From: Bathymodiolus azoricus thioautotrophic gill symbiont
GTDB taxonomy: Bacteria; Pseudomonadota; Gammaproteobacteria; PS1; Pseudothioglobaceae
Length of the DNA: 5,616 bases
Direction of reading: 5' to 3'
Assembly (NCBI RefSeq): GCF_001298715.1
Contig: NZ_CDSC02000013.1
Span: 1 to 5,616 of the forward strand
Under the pieces are notes generated by a model. That model searched no databases. It had not been told where the DNA came from and was given only the letters and a program-made list of their open reading frames with translations. Positions 1 through 5,616 of the stretch are shown here, in pieces. The first letter of the stretch is position 1, and each line of letters starts with the position of its first letter. Both the position numbers and the translations under genes were made by a program.

Positions 1-131
1 TTCGCCCCCTGACACTGTGCACCATCCCTCTGATACAGCCTATTCGTAAAATCCACCCCCTGACACTGTGCATCTGCAAAATTCGCCTTCTGACACTGCG
101 CACTCCTAAAATTCGCCCCCTGACACTGCGC
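1..131 (-). pseudogene. Continuation of the pentapeptide-repeat protein in the shifted frame (runs off the left edge)
   Basis: Read on the minus strand from 131, this frame has 43 stop-free codons to the window edge. It encodes more of the same repeat: AQCQGANFRS, AQCQKANFAD, AQCQGVDFTN, then a degenerate RLYQRDG and another AQCQGA. It is clearly the rest of the protein encoded at 106-858, displaced by one base. Removing one base from the seven-A run at 135-141 joins the two parts perfectly (AKFFM then AQCQG). The RLYQRDG stretch is seven residues instead of five or ten, so a 9-base internal deletion has disturbed the pentapeptide phase there without changing the frame. Whether the gene is dead, switchable or only mis-sequenced cannot be told from this window. 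Confidence 0.7.
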
Positions 132-858
132 CATAAAAAAACTTCGCCCCCTGACACTGTGCATACTCAAAATTCGCCTTCTGACACTGTGCATTCGTAA
201 AATTCGCCCTCTGACACTGTGCACTTATAAAATCCGCCCCTATAAGGTAAGCGTGTGACAAATTTGCCTTAGGAGGTTCAGCTACTCCTTTAAAATCTTG
301 TATATACAAGCCTTCTTCTTTAAACAGGAGGTCGATAGTGGTTTGTATTTCATTTGATGGGCGCTCGCTGTGAGTTTTTTGATACTCTGCTTCATCGGTT
401 TTTGAACGAATGTGTGAGCACAGAATTTGTGCAATTTGCCTACGATATTTCTCTTCTTCAATTGCCAATTCACGCAAGGCATAAATTGCTCCTGTGCGTG
501 CTGATGTTTCGCTTGAACCTAGTAAATTAATAGCTGAATTAAAGCGTTCATCTACTCGCTGGTCAATTTGAATGTCAATTTGTTTTTGTTGTTTTGTTAG
601 ACGTATAAAAAACAAAATTAAACCAATAATTGCAATTACGCCTGCACCAGCATCTCTTAGTGTTATTTCTTTGTATGAATTAAGCACCCAACAGGAAATG
701 TCAGGAATTAAAGTACAAGCATAATAGATAATAGTTAATACAATGATATAACGAGGAATACGGTAACTATAATGGTAGCGCTTGATGTGATTTTTTATTT
801 TGTTTTCTAGGGCGATATCTTGTAGATAACTTTCAAGTTTATAAAACGGGTTTTTCAT
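106..858 (-). CDS. Membrane-anchored pentapeptide-repeat protein (reading frame broken near its repeats)
   Basis: As it stands the frame encodes 250 residues. The N-terminus is basic. Two hydrophobic segments follow, at about residues 37-56 (YIIVLTIIYYACTLI) and 70-87 (AGAGVIAIIGLILFFIRL), then a Gln-rich linker. Residues 104-150 (ERFNSAINLLGSS, ARTGAIYALRELA) match the conserved module that often precedes pentapeptide repeats in membrane proteins. From about residue 197 come pentapeptides with an A(N/D)F/L core (ANLSH, ADFIS, ANFTN, ANFEY) alternating with AQCQ units. These should fold as a right-handed beta-helix, presumably in the cytoplasm. The last residues (GAVSGGEF) are out-of-frame readthrough of the same repeat: a one-base shift at positions 135-141 moves the reading off frame and it stops at 106. 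The true protein probably continues past the left edge. The gene starts 32 bases after the helicase stop with a good Shine-Dalgarno site, so it is probably the third gene of that operon. The biochemical function is unknown; a defence role is inference from position only. Confidence 0.8.
   Translation of the reverse strand: MKNPFYKLESYLQDIALENKIKNHIKRYHYSYRIPRYIIVLTIIYYACTLIPDISCWVLNSYKEITLRDAGAGVIAIIGLILFFIRLTKQQKQIDIQIDQRVDERFNSAINLLGSSETSARTGAIYALRELAIEEEKYRRQIAQILCSHIRSKTDEAEYQKTHSERPSNEIQTTIDLLFKEEGLYIQDFKGVAEPPKANLSHAYLIGADFISAQCQRANFTNAQCQKANFEYAQCQGAKFFYGAVSGGEF
135..141 (-). other. Seven-A (coding-strand T7) homopolymer at the frame break
   Basis: The coding strand reads GCG AAG TTT TTT TAT GGC here. 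With six T it would read AAG TTT TTT ATG GCG CAG TGT CAG, which restores the pentapeptide frame exactly. This is the only repeat copy of 31 rather than 30 bases among the well-kept ones. The tract could be a slippage (phase-variation) site, a place where transcription slippage corrects the frame, a fixed mutation, or a sequencing indel. Confidence 0.6.
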
Positions 859-865
859 TTGAATA

Positions 866-873
866 TCACCTTT
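866..873 (-). promoter_or_regulatory. Shine-Dalgarno site of the pentapeptide-repeat gene
   Basis: The coding strand reads AAAGGTGA, with seven bases between it and the ATG at 858-856. It lies in the 32-base gap after the helicase stop. It supports this ATG as the start and co-transcription with the helicase. The gap holds a short direct repeat (GTGATAT, AAAG, GTGATAT) and no terminator-like hairpin. Confidence 0.65.
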
Positions 874-890
874 ATATCACACAAACTATT

Positions 891-3800
891 TTAGAGCTGT
901 ATATTACCAGACAAAATTTGCCATATTTTTTTACATTCAGAGCCAGATATAAATTCACTATGAGACGTAACAGCATTCCAATCATTATCATGCAAACCTT
1001 TAAGATATTCCCTTGCTATTGCAACACTCCTCTTTTCTTCCTGTTGCTGAAATTTTTCGCCTAGTTTTTCAGCAATACTTCTTGGTACAGAGTTCATTCT
1101 CATCAGCACAGATGATTCACTTTTTACGCCGTGATAGAGCATAGCAGGCATTAAATTTAGTTGTCTTTTTTGGCTATCGGATAAAGCATCAAAATCCAAA
1201 CCAGACATCAAACTCAAAGCGGAAAGCCCCCATGTTCCGCCATTAGCCAGCTTGCTATAAATAGCATTGTAAACTTTTGAGATTTCCTTTGACCCACTCC
1301 CTTCAAAAAAGTCAGTCGCAATCTCATGGATACTTTTACCTGCAATCCACGCTTGGGCAATGTCTGCCATGCGTGACTGATTCCTACCTTGCTCCTCATC
1401 ATGACTGAAGTTTAATTGCTTAATGCCAAACATCACACTAAACAAATCGGGCAACTTGCTTTTTGCTGATCCAAATAAACTTTCTGGCATCCAGTCGGCA
1501 GGGGTTAAATCATATTCTAATTGGTTTATTCCCTTCATCGCAGTTTTAACAGACTCTACCGAAAAACCAGTGATATTTGCCTTAGCAACCACACCCATAT
1601 TTCTTGAGATGCTTTCTGTGTAGTGTTTCACTGCGGCGAGCAATTGATCGGATTTTTTTGAGTTCTCATTTTTCAATGCACTATAACCAAAGGTATTGGA
1701 AAGCATTTGATCCATTTCATTTAGGGTTGCTTGCAATTCCTTTTTTTCATTTAACAAGTGTGCGATATAACAGCGAAAATCTTCCCATTGTGGCGCATAC
1801 ATCATAGCTTCGAGATTATTTAACTTACCTCGTTTTTCCAGTTCATCAAGAATAGCAATCAATCGAGAAACCAAGTCGCCTGTACTTTGCTGAACAAATT
1901 CTATTAATTCTCCTTCTTTTTTATCGCTATCACAAGCAATGCCAACAATGCCGACATTACCTTGTCCTACTCTGCCTGCACGTCCCGCTAGATTCCAAAA
2001 TTCCCGATAAGACATTTTGTTGCCGTAGGGGTATTCAATACTTTGCAAAAATACCGAAGAAACAGGAAAGTTAATGCCTTGGGCAATGGTCGTCGTTGCA
2101 CAAAGCACTTTTAGCTCACCTTTTTCAACCAACCATTCCATTAAAGACTTTATTTCATCGGACAAGCCAGCATGATGAACAGCAATGCCTTTATTAAGCA
2201 TGCCAATAAGTTCAAACTCAGGACTAACCTCTTCTCTAAGGTAATTTTGTATCAATAAAATATCGGCTGAAACCGTTTCTAAATCTGCCATATTTTTGCT
2301 AAGTGTTCTCGCAATACTCCAAGCATTATCCTTGGTTTTTGCTATAACAATGCTGGTTCCTCGATCAGAGAAAACCTTACCACAGCCTGCGGCTAGATTA
2401 GATAAACTGGCTTTACTTTTAGATACATTTATCGGTCTTACGCCGCCAATTTTATGCTGACCTTTCAAATGTATAGTATGAGGGCTAGTCAGTAATGTTT
2501 GATATTCAATTGACCAATCACCCCTTTTTTCTTCTTCTTGTTTCTTTATCAAGCCAATAATACGTTCATTGGGTTGCCACGGGCTAGTGCTTAAACTAAT
2601 AGACAAGCCTGCATCACGGTCATGTGCCAACCAGCGAGAAAGCGTTTTAGCATTTTCTACATAGGGCATTAGCAATAAGAAATTTGCCTGTGCTTGATAA
2701 TGTTGCTTGACCGTCGCTAACAGCAATTCAATCCGCAAGCCTCTGTTTTCATCTTCAATATTATGTGCCTCATCCATCACCAGTAATGATAAGGGACGTT
2801 CTATTTTATGATTGCGTAAGACCAACTGCATTTTTTCAGGGGTGGCTACTAAAATGTCAAAACTATTGACATCATTGAGCATATCTTCTTCCAAAGCATC
2901 AATCTCAATTGCACCGCTTAATTTTTCGACCTGAATACCCATCGGGGAAAAGTCTTGACGCAAACTCCGAACAATCTGCCCAACCAAGGCTTTAGTCGGC
3001 GCAATATAGGCAATCCAGCCCTTACTTTCGCCAAAATTATTCACCGCTTGCAACATTTTAAATTGTGCCAATAAGGTTTTACCGCCCGATGTTGGCATAT
3101 CCACCACCACAGCCGTTTTAGCAGGGTCAAGTAAGCCCATTTCTTTAAGCGCGGTTCGTTGTGGTGGCAACAGTTCCAACAGAGGATTAACTCGACTTGA
3201 TAAGTTTTTTATAAATTGTGTCGCTTTTGAGTTGATGGTTTGCGCTACCCACCAGATCGAACCATTGACCATCTGCTCTGCTGAGGCGTGCAACCAGCGT
3301 AATAATACTTCCAATTGGGCATCGCCACCTTTTGCCGCAATGTCTATGGCAAGATGAAAATGCTTATCCAATTGGGTTTTAATATCGGCAGGCTCACCCT
3401 GCAACATATACAAAGCCAATAATTCAGTGGCTTTTGCCCAATGATACAACGACATCAAGCGCATGGCTTTTGCCTGTCCCTGGGCGTTTGTTTCTGAGCT
3501 TAAATATTCCTGCTCGTATTGTGCTTGGTTTTCTCTTAACTGAGCAATGGAACTTGAAACACGATTTAATTCATCCCATGAATTTTTTCTAAACAATCCC
3601 ACCCAACAAGTAAACAAACTTAGTAAGATGCGTTGATCCCAGTGCGTTTCATTCTTGCATGATGATAGACCCTCAATATCTGCTGAACACGCCTCATAGA
3701 TATGCCTTAAATCCGTCCAGCAATCACCGCAATAAGCTAGAGAAGATAAATGCAGCAGATGAAAAATGAATTTTAAGTCATCCTCTTTCGGTGTGTCTAA

Positions 3801-4109
3801 CACCCGATTGAGTTCAAAAGCACGATGCGACCCTGCCATGAATTGATCGCTTAACTCATCATTATCAGTATGATTAATAAAATCCTTCATGCCCTCGATA
3901 GCGACCATTTCATACGCAATTGCCATGCGTTTTAAGGCATCTTCATCATGGAAATTATCTTCCAAATCTAAGGATAACTGCTTACCAATCGCCCCCTTGA
4001 CTAATTTTGCTTTGGCATACTGTAAAATGGATTTTCGTAACGCCTCATCGCCTACCGCTTTTACCGCCCAATGCTGGTCGATGTTTTGTAACATATCACG
4101 AGTAATCAT
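891..4109 (-). CDS. hamB: Ski2-like superfamily 2 helicase, HamB-like antiphage defence component
   Basis: The 1072-residue protein has a mainly helical N-terminal region of about 310 residues, then a full SF2 helicase core. Visible motifs are a Q-motif-like LPPQRTAL (314-321), Walker A MPTSGGKT (338-345), Ia PTKALV (371-376), Ib TPEK (423-426) and Walker B MDEAH (445-449). The second RecA domain has IVIAKTK (587-593), VHHAGLS (644-650), motif V ATTTIAQGINFP (671-682) and motif VI NLAGRAGRVGQG (706-717). HHAGL plus NLAGRAGR points to the Ski2/Hel308 group, so the protein should be an ATP-driven nucleic-acid translocase. All catalytic residues I can identify are intact. The C-terminal 300 residues match no domain I recognise. 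The ATG overlaps the nuclease stop (ATGA), so translation is coupled. A Ski2-like helicase directly after a small PD-(D/E)XK protein is the Hachiman (HamAB/AbpAB) architecture, in which HamB senses DNA state and controls the nuclease. The helicase call is near certain; the HamB assignment is inference from architecture. Confidence 0.85.
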   Translation of the reverse strand: MITRDMLQNIDQHWAVKAVGDEALRKSILQYAKAKLVKGAIGKQLSLDLEDNFHDEDALKRMAIAYEMVAIEGMKDFINHTDNDELSDQFMAGSHRAFELNRVLDTPKEDDLKFIFHLLHLSSLAYCGDCWTDLRHIYEACSADIEGLSSCKNETHWDQRILLSLFTCWVGLFRKNSWDELNRVSSSIAQLRENQAQYEQEYLSSETNAQGQAKAMRLMSLYHWAKATELLALYMLQGEPADIKTQLDKHFHLAIDIAAKGGDAQLEVLLRWLHASAEQMVNGSIWWVAQTINSKATQFIKNLSSRVNPLLELLPPQRTALKEMGLLDPAKTAVVVDMPTSGGKTLLAQFKMLQAVNNFGESKGWIAYIAPTKALVGQIVRSLRQDFSPMGIQVEKLSGAIEIDALEEDMLNDVNSFDILVATPEKMQLVLRNHKIERPLSLLVMDEAHNIEDENRGLRIELLLATVKQHYQAQANFLLLMPYVENAKTLSRWLAHDRDAGLSISLSTSPWQPNERIIGLIKKQEEEKRGDWSIEYQTLLTSPHTIHLKGQHKIGGVRPINVSKSKASLSNLAAGCGKVFSDRGTSIVIAKTKDNAWSIARTLSKNMADLETVSADILLIQNYLREEVSPEFELIGMLNKGIAVHHAGLSDEIKSLMEWLVEKGELKVLCATTTIAQGINFPVSSVFLQSIEYPYGNKMSYREFWNLAGRAGRVGQGNVGIVGIACDSDKKEGELIEFVQQSTGDLVSRLIAILDELEKRGKLNNLEAMMYAPQWEDFRCYIAHLLNEKKELQATLNEMDQMLSNTFGYSALKNENSKKSDQLLAAVKHYTESISRNMGVVAKANITGFSVESVKTAMKGINQLEYDLTPADWMPESLFGSAKSKLPDLFSVMFGIKQLNFSHDEEQGRNQSRMADIAQAWIAGKSIHEIATDFFEGSGSKEISKVYNAIYSKLANGGTWGLSALSLMSGLDFDALSDSQKRQLNLMPAMLYHGVKSESSVLMRMNSVPRSIAEKLGEKFQQQEEKRSVAIAREYLKGLHDNDWNAVTSHSEFISGSECKKIWQILSGNIQL

Positions 4110-4858
4110 GATGCACCTCCAGCAGACAAAACACCTTGATGTAGTTTTTGAATGCCATCATCAACTGGCAAGTACAAACCGACAAGAAAAACACTGTTCT
4201 GTGCGTGAGGCTTAAGGTGCTTTTTTAGATAATTCCAATCATTCGATACTGGCGATGTGTTACGAATCAACACGCCAAAAATATAAAAATTCTTATTGTT
4301 TTGTAGATAAGATGTACAGACAGATTGATATTCTGCATCGTCTGTTTGACGATGAAACAAATATTGAACCAATACCCAACGGGCGTCTGCATCTGCACAA
4401 AGTTTATTCAACTGGGCATTTAAACCATCGCCTTTTTTTGAAGTCACTTGTGGCGGGGATTTTTGTTCCTTAGATGTTTTTACTTCACCAAAAGCGAACT
4501 GCCCATTGCAATAGCCCACTAAATCCGCACCCGTTAGACTGGAATTGGGGTTTTTCAAATCACGGTTATTTGACCAAGGAAAACAACAGGAAAAATGACA
4601 GCCGAGATAGGCTTCAGCAAAACCTTCGCCGACTTGCCAATCTTTGATGCTTGATAAGGCTAAATTACTGTTATTGAAACCAGTCTCATTTAAAGATGCA
4701 ATGTAATCATTAAAATTATTCTGCCCAGAAACATCAAAACAAATATCTGCAATCGTTTCAGCGGATTGCTGAATATTATTCTCAGTATAGGAAAAACCTT
4801 GAATGGCAATGCCGTTGTGTGTTTCTTGATATTCTTCTGTGCCTGCTGGTAAATTCAT
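4106..4858 (-). CDS. hamA: PD-(D/E)XK nuclease-like protein, HamA/AbpA-like antiphage defence component
   Basis: The protein has 250 residues from the ATG at 4858; a TTG at 4864 would add two. Counting from the ATG, a helix carrying GEGFAEAYL (Glu78, Glu82) precedes GADLVGY (Asp112) and then FGEVKTS (Glu125-x-Lys127). This E...D...ExK order is that of PD-(D/E)XK nucleases, and the GE-(x)n-GxD-(x)n-GExK spacing resembles HamA (DUF1837 family). A Lys/Gln-rich loop and a helix (LNAQLNKLCADADARWVLVQYLF) follow the core. There is no signal peptide or membrane segment, so it should act in the cytoplasm, probably cutting DNA under helicase control. The ATG overlaps the stop of the hsdS remnant as ATGA and has no clear Shine-Dalgarno site of its own, so translation may depend on ribosomes finishing the hsdS 3' end. 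The stop overlaps the helicase start. The nuclease fold is well supported; membership of the HamA family rather than another helicase-linked nuclease family needs a profile search. Confidence 0.75.
   Translation of the reverse strand: MNLPAGTEEYQETHNGIAIQGFSYTENNIQQSAETIADICFDVSGQNNFNDYIASLNETGFNNSNLALSSIKDWQVGEGFAEAYLGCHFSCCFPWSNNRDLKNPNSSLTGADLVGYCNGQFAFGEVKTSKEQKSPPQVTSKKGDGLNAQLNKLCADADARWVLVQYLFHRQTDDAEYQSVCTSYLQNNKNFYIFGVLIRNTSPVSNDWNYLKKHLKPHAQNSVFLVGLYLPVDDGIQKLHQGVLSAGGAS
4114..4120 (-). promoter_or_regulatory. Strong Shine-Dalgarno site of the helicase gene
   Basis: The coding strand reads GGAGGTG, with GGAGG six bases before the ATG at 4109-4107. It lies inside the last codons of the nuclease gene (Gly-Gly-Ala-Ser). 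It fixes the helicase start and fits coupled translation through the ATGA overlap. Confidence 0.85.
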
Positions 4859-5251
4859 AAGCAATTAACTTTCTTGTCGTATTGTATCCGAACTTCAGCG
4901 CTCATGAGTTTAGGTAGAAGAGTATCACGGAGGAATTGTAGGGTGCGGATTTGTTTTGAATTCGATATTTCTTTATCAATCAATGGTTGCATTTTATTTT
5001 TCATTAAATTTATTCGCTTCTAGCGATGGTACTAATACCATCGTATTATCTAAATCACCCCATTTAATATGCCCCATTGTTGTTGCATGGTTGGATGAAA
5101 TACTGACAAATTCAGCTAAATGATGTTTGCTCCATAGATAGTAATACCATTTAGGGAAATTATCAGAGGTCACTTTGAACAAATGTTGATTCAAAATACA
5201 TTTTTCATCATCCCATATTTTCACCATTAACGAAGCTGGCCATGAAAAAAT
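4855..5251 (-). pseudogene. hsdS: 3' remnant of a type I restriction-modification specificity subunit
   Basis: Upstream of the first ATG (5227) the frame is already coding: codons from 5251 give IFSWPASLMVKIWDDEK. They continue into LNQHLFKVTS, KWYYYLWSKHHLAEF, ATTMGHIKWGDL and MVLVPSLEA, a typical end of a target-recognition domain of an S subunit. This frame stops at 4994. The C-terminal conserved helix continues in another frame from about 5004 to 4855 (QPLIDKEISNSKQIRTLQFLRDTLLPKLMS), too short to be listed as a separate gene. The gene is therefore broken twice: its 5' part was lost at the IS junction, and a frameshift lies between about 5022 and 4996. HsdS normally tells the type I methylase and nuclease which sequence to recognise. 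This remnant cannot do that, but its 3' end may still be translated and feed ribosomes to the downstream nuclease gene through the ATGA overlap at 4858-4855. No hsdM or hsdR is visible here. Confidence 0.85.
5024..5043. other. Perfect 8-bp inverted repeat with a 4-base loop inside the hsdS remnant
   Basis: On the plus strand cgatggta, ctaa, taccatcg forms a perfect stem. No T-run follows on either strand, so it is not a standard intrinsic terminator. It lies about 20 bases before the hsdS frameshift and encodes part of TMVLVPS. Confidence 0.5.
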
Positions 5252-5616
5252 AGGGGGCGAATCAACCTATAAGTGCAACACTTCAGTTTAAAAAATAGCC
5301 TTTACCAGTTAACCCAGCAAAAACCTCAAACAGGGTCTTATACCCCAAGCATTTCCTAGGTCTATTATTCATTAAATCTGTTGCCTTAAAAGCCTCTTTT
5401 TCATTCACCTTATCCAAAGCCATTTGCTTTGGGAAGAATTGCCTTAACGCTCCGTTGTGGTTTTCATTTAAACCGCGTTCCCAAGAATGGTAGGGTTTGG
5501 CAAATTAAGTGCAACAACTCAATGTTTCAGCTAACTTATTATGCCAGCTAAACTCTCTACCATTGTCAAAAGTCAAGGTCTTGACCCAATGCTTGATTGG
5601 CGCTAGTAATATCGTA
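5252..5616 (-). mobile_element. IS30-family insertion sequence, transposase 3' end and terminal repeat (other end outside the window)
   Basis: The transposase stop at 5283 is followed at once by the terminal sequence GTGTTGCACTTATAGGTTGA, then GATTCGCCCCCT, where recognisable hsdS coding sequence begins at 5251. The outer boundary must lie between about 5268 and 5252. I place it near 5252 because hsdS homology (IFSWPASL) resumes there, but the second terminal repeat needed to prove this is not in the window. The target duplication cannot be seen for the same reason. Insertion, or a deletion starting from the IS, removed the 5' part of hsdS from this locus. Confidence 0.75.
5283..5616 (-). pseudogene. 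IS30-family transposase, C-terminal part with an in-frame stop
   Basis: The minus-strand frame from 5615 encodes TLTFDNGREFSWHNKLAETL, then a TAA stop (5507-5505), then FAKPYHSWERGLNENHNG, NRPRKCLGYKT and a C-terminal FEVFAGLTGKGYFLN ending at TGA (5285-5283). FDNG holds the second catalytic Asp and GLNEN the catalytic Glu. Exactly 33 residues (counting the stop as one) separate them, the DD(33)E spacing of IS30 transposases. The stop stands where the family usually has Tyr before FAKPYHSWERG, so a single base change explains it. The truncated product would lack the Glu and the gene is presumably inactive unless the stop is read through. The N-terminal half, including the helix-turn-helix region, lies beyond the window. 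Confidence 0.9.

Larger units (their letters stand above)
1..240 (-). repeat. 30-bp tandem repeats encoding AQCQ-x-A(N/D)F-xx decapeptides
   Basis: The plus-strand core gacactg recurs at 11, 62, 92, 122, 153, 183 and 213, with a degenerate copy (gatacag) at 32. The spacing is 30 bases, except 31 between 122 and 153 (the frameshift copy) and 21 between 11 and 32 (a 9-base deletion). Each unit encodes two pentapeptides. The copies are nearly identical at DNA level, including third codon positions (GCA CAG TGT CAG and GCG AAT TTT). That suggests recent expansion by slippage or recombination rather than old repeats kept only by protein selection. The spacer is too short and too coding-like for a CRISPR array. 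Confidence 0.9.

Noticed and set aside
1..240. Regular direct repeats that could be a CRISPR array
   Set aside because: The whole 30-bp period is conserved with no unique spacers, and it translates into pentapeptide repeats continuous with the upstream protein.
1423..1807. Two plus-strand open frames of about 66 residues within the helicase gene
   Set aside because: Both are antisense shadows of an intact coding region with no protein features of their own.
3889..4215. Plus-strand 108-residue open frame across the nuclease/helicase overlap
   Set aside because: It lies antisense to two well-supported genes, has no Shine-Dalgarno site and shows no recognisable motif.
4858..4864. TTG at 4864 as start of the nuclease gene
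   Set aside because: It adds only two residues and has no better ribosome site; the ATG at 4858 overlapping the upstream stop is the more usual arrangement. It cannot be excluded.
5240..5282. Outward promoter from the IS end (TTGCAC as -35, CTATTT or CCCTAT as -10)
   Set aside because: TTGCAC matches the -35 consensus at only three positions, and the -10 candidates are weak or wrongly spaced. A junction promoter is possible but not supported here.

Overview
The window looks like a piece of a defence island on an AT-rich bacterial chromosome or large plasmid. All recognisable genes lie on the minus strand, so the biological order runs from the right edge to the left. The source is probably a gammaproteobacterium: an IS30-family element next to a broken type I restriction gene and a Cys-rich pentapeptide protein is a common picture there. 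No rRNA or housekeeping gene is present, so this placement is weak. LAYOUT, read 5'->3' on the minus strand: (1) 5616 to about 5252 is the 3' end of an IS30-family insertion sequence. Its transposase has an in-frame stop between the second catalytic Asp and the catalytic Glu. (2) About 5251 to 4855 is the 3' remnant of a type I restriction-modification specificity gene (hsdS). It has lost its 5' part at the IS junction and is split again by a frameshift near 5005. (3) 4858 to 4106 encodes a small PD-(D/E)XK nuclease-like protein whose ATG overlaps the hsdS stop. (4) 4109 to 891 encodes a 1072-residue Ski2-like superfamily 2 helicase. It overlaps the nuclease gene by 4 bases and has a strong Shine-Dalgarno site inside that gene's 3' end. 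(5) 858 to the left edge is a membrane-anchored pentapeptide-repeat protein, 32 bases after the helicase and with its own Shine-Dalgarno site. Its 30-bp DNA repeats are interrupted by a one-base frame change at a run of seven A (seven T in the coding strand). HOW THE GENES MAY WORK TOGETHER: genes 3 and 4 have the two-component architecture of Hachiman/AbpAB-type antiphage systems (HamA nuclease, HamB helicase). In those systems the helicase senses DNA damage or abnormal DNA and releases or activates the nuclease. The assignment here rests on motif order and gene order, not on a database match. The tightly linked third gene is not part of canonical two-gene Hachiman and is the most interesting open question. 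It could be an accessory component of a three-gene variant, possibly switched by slippage at the homopolymer, or an unrelated passenger. The gene-free stretches are all short; the only real intergenic gap is 859-890.
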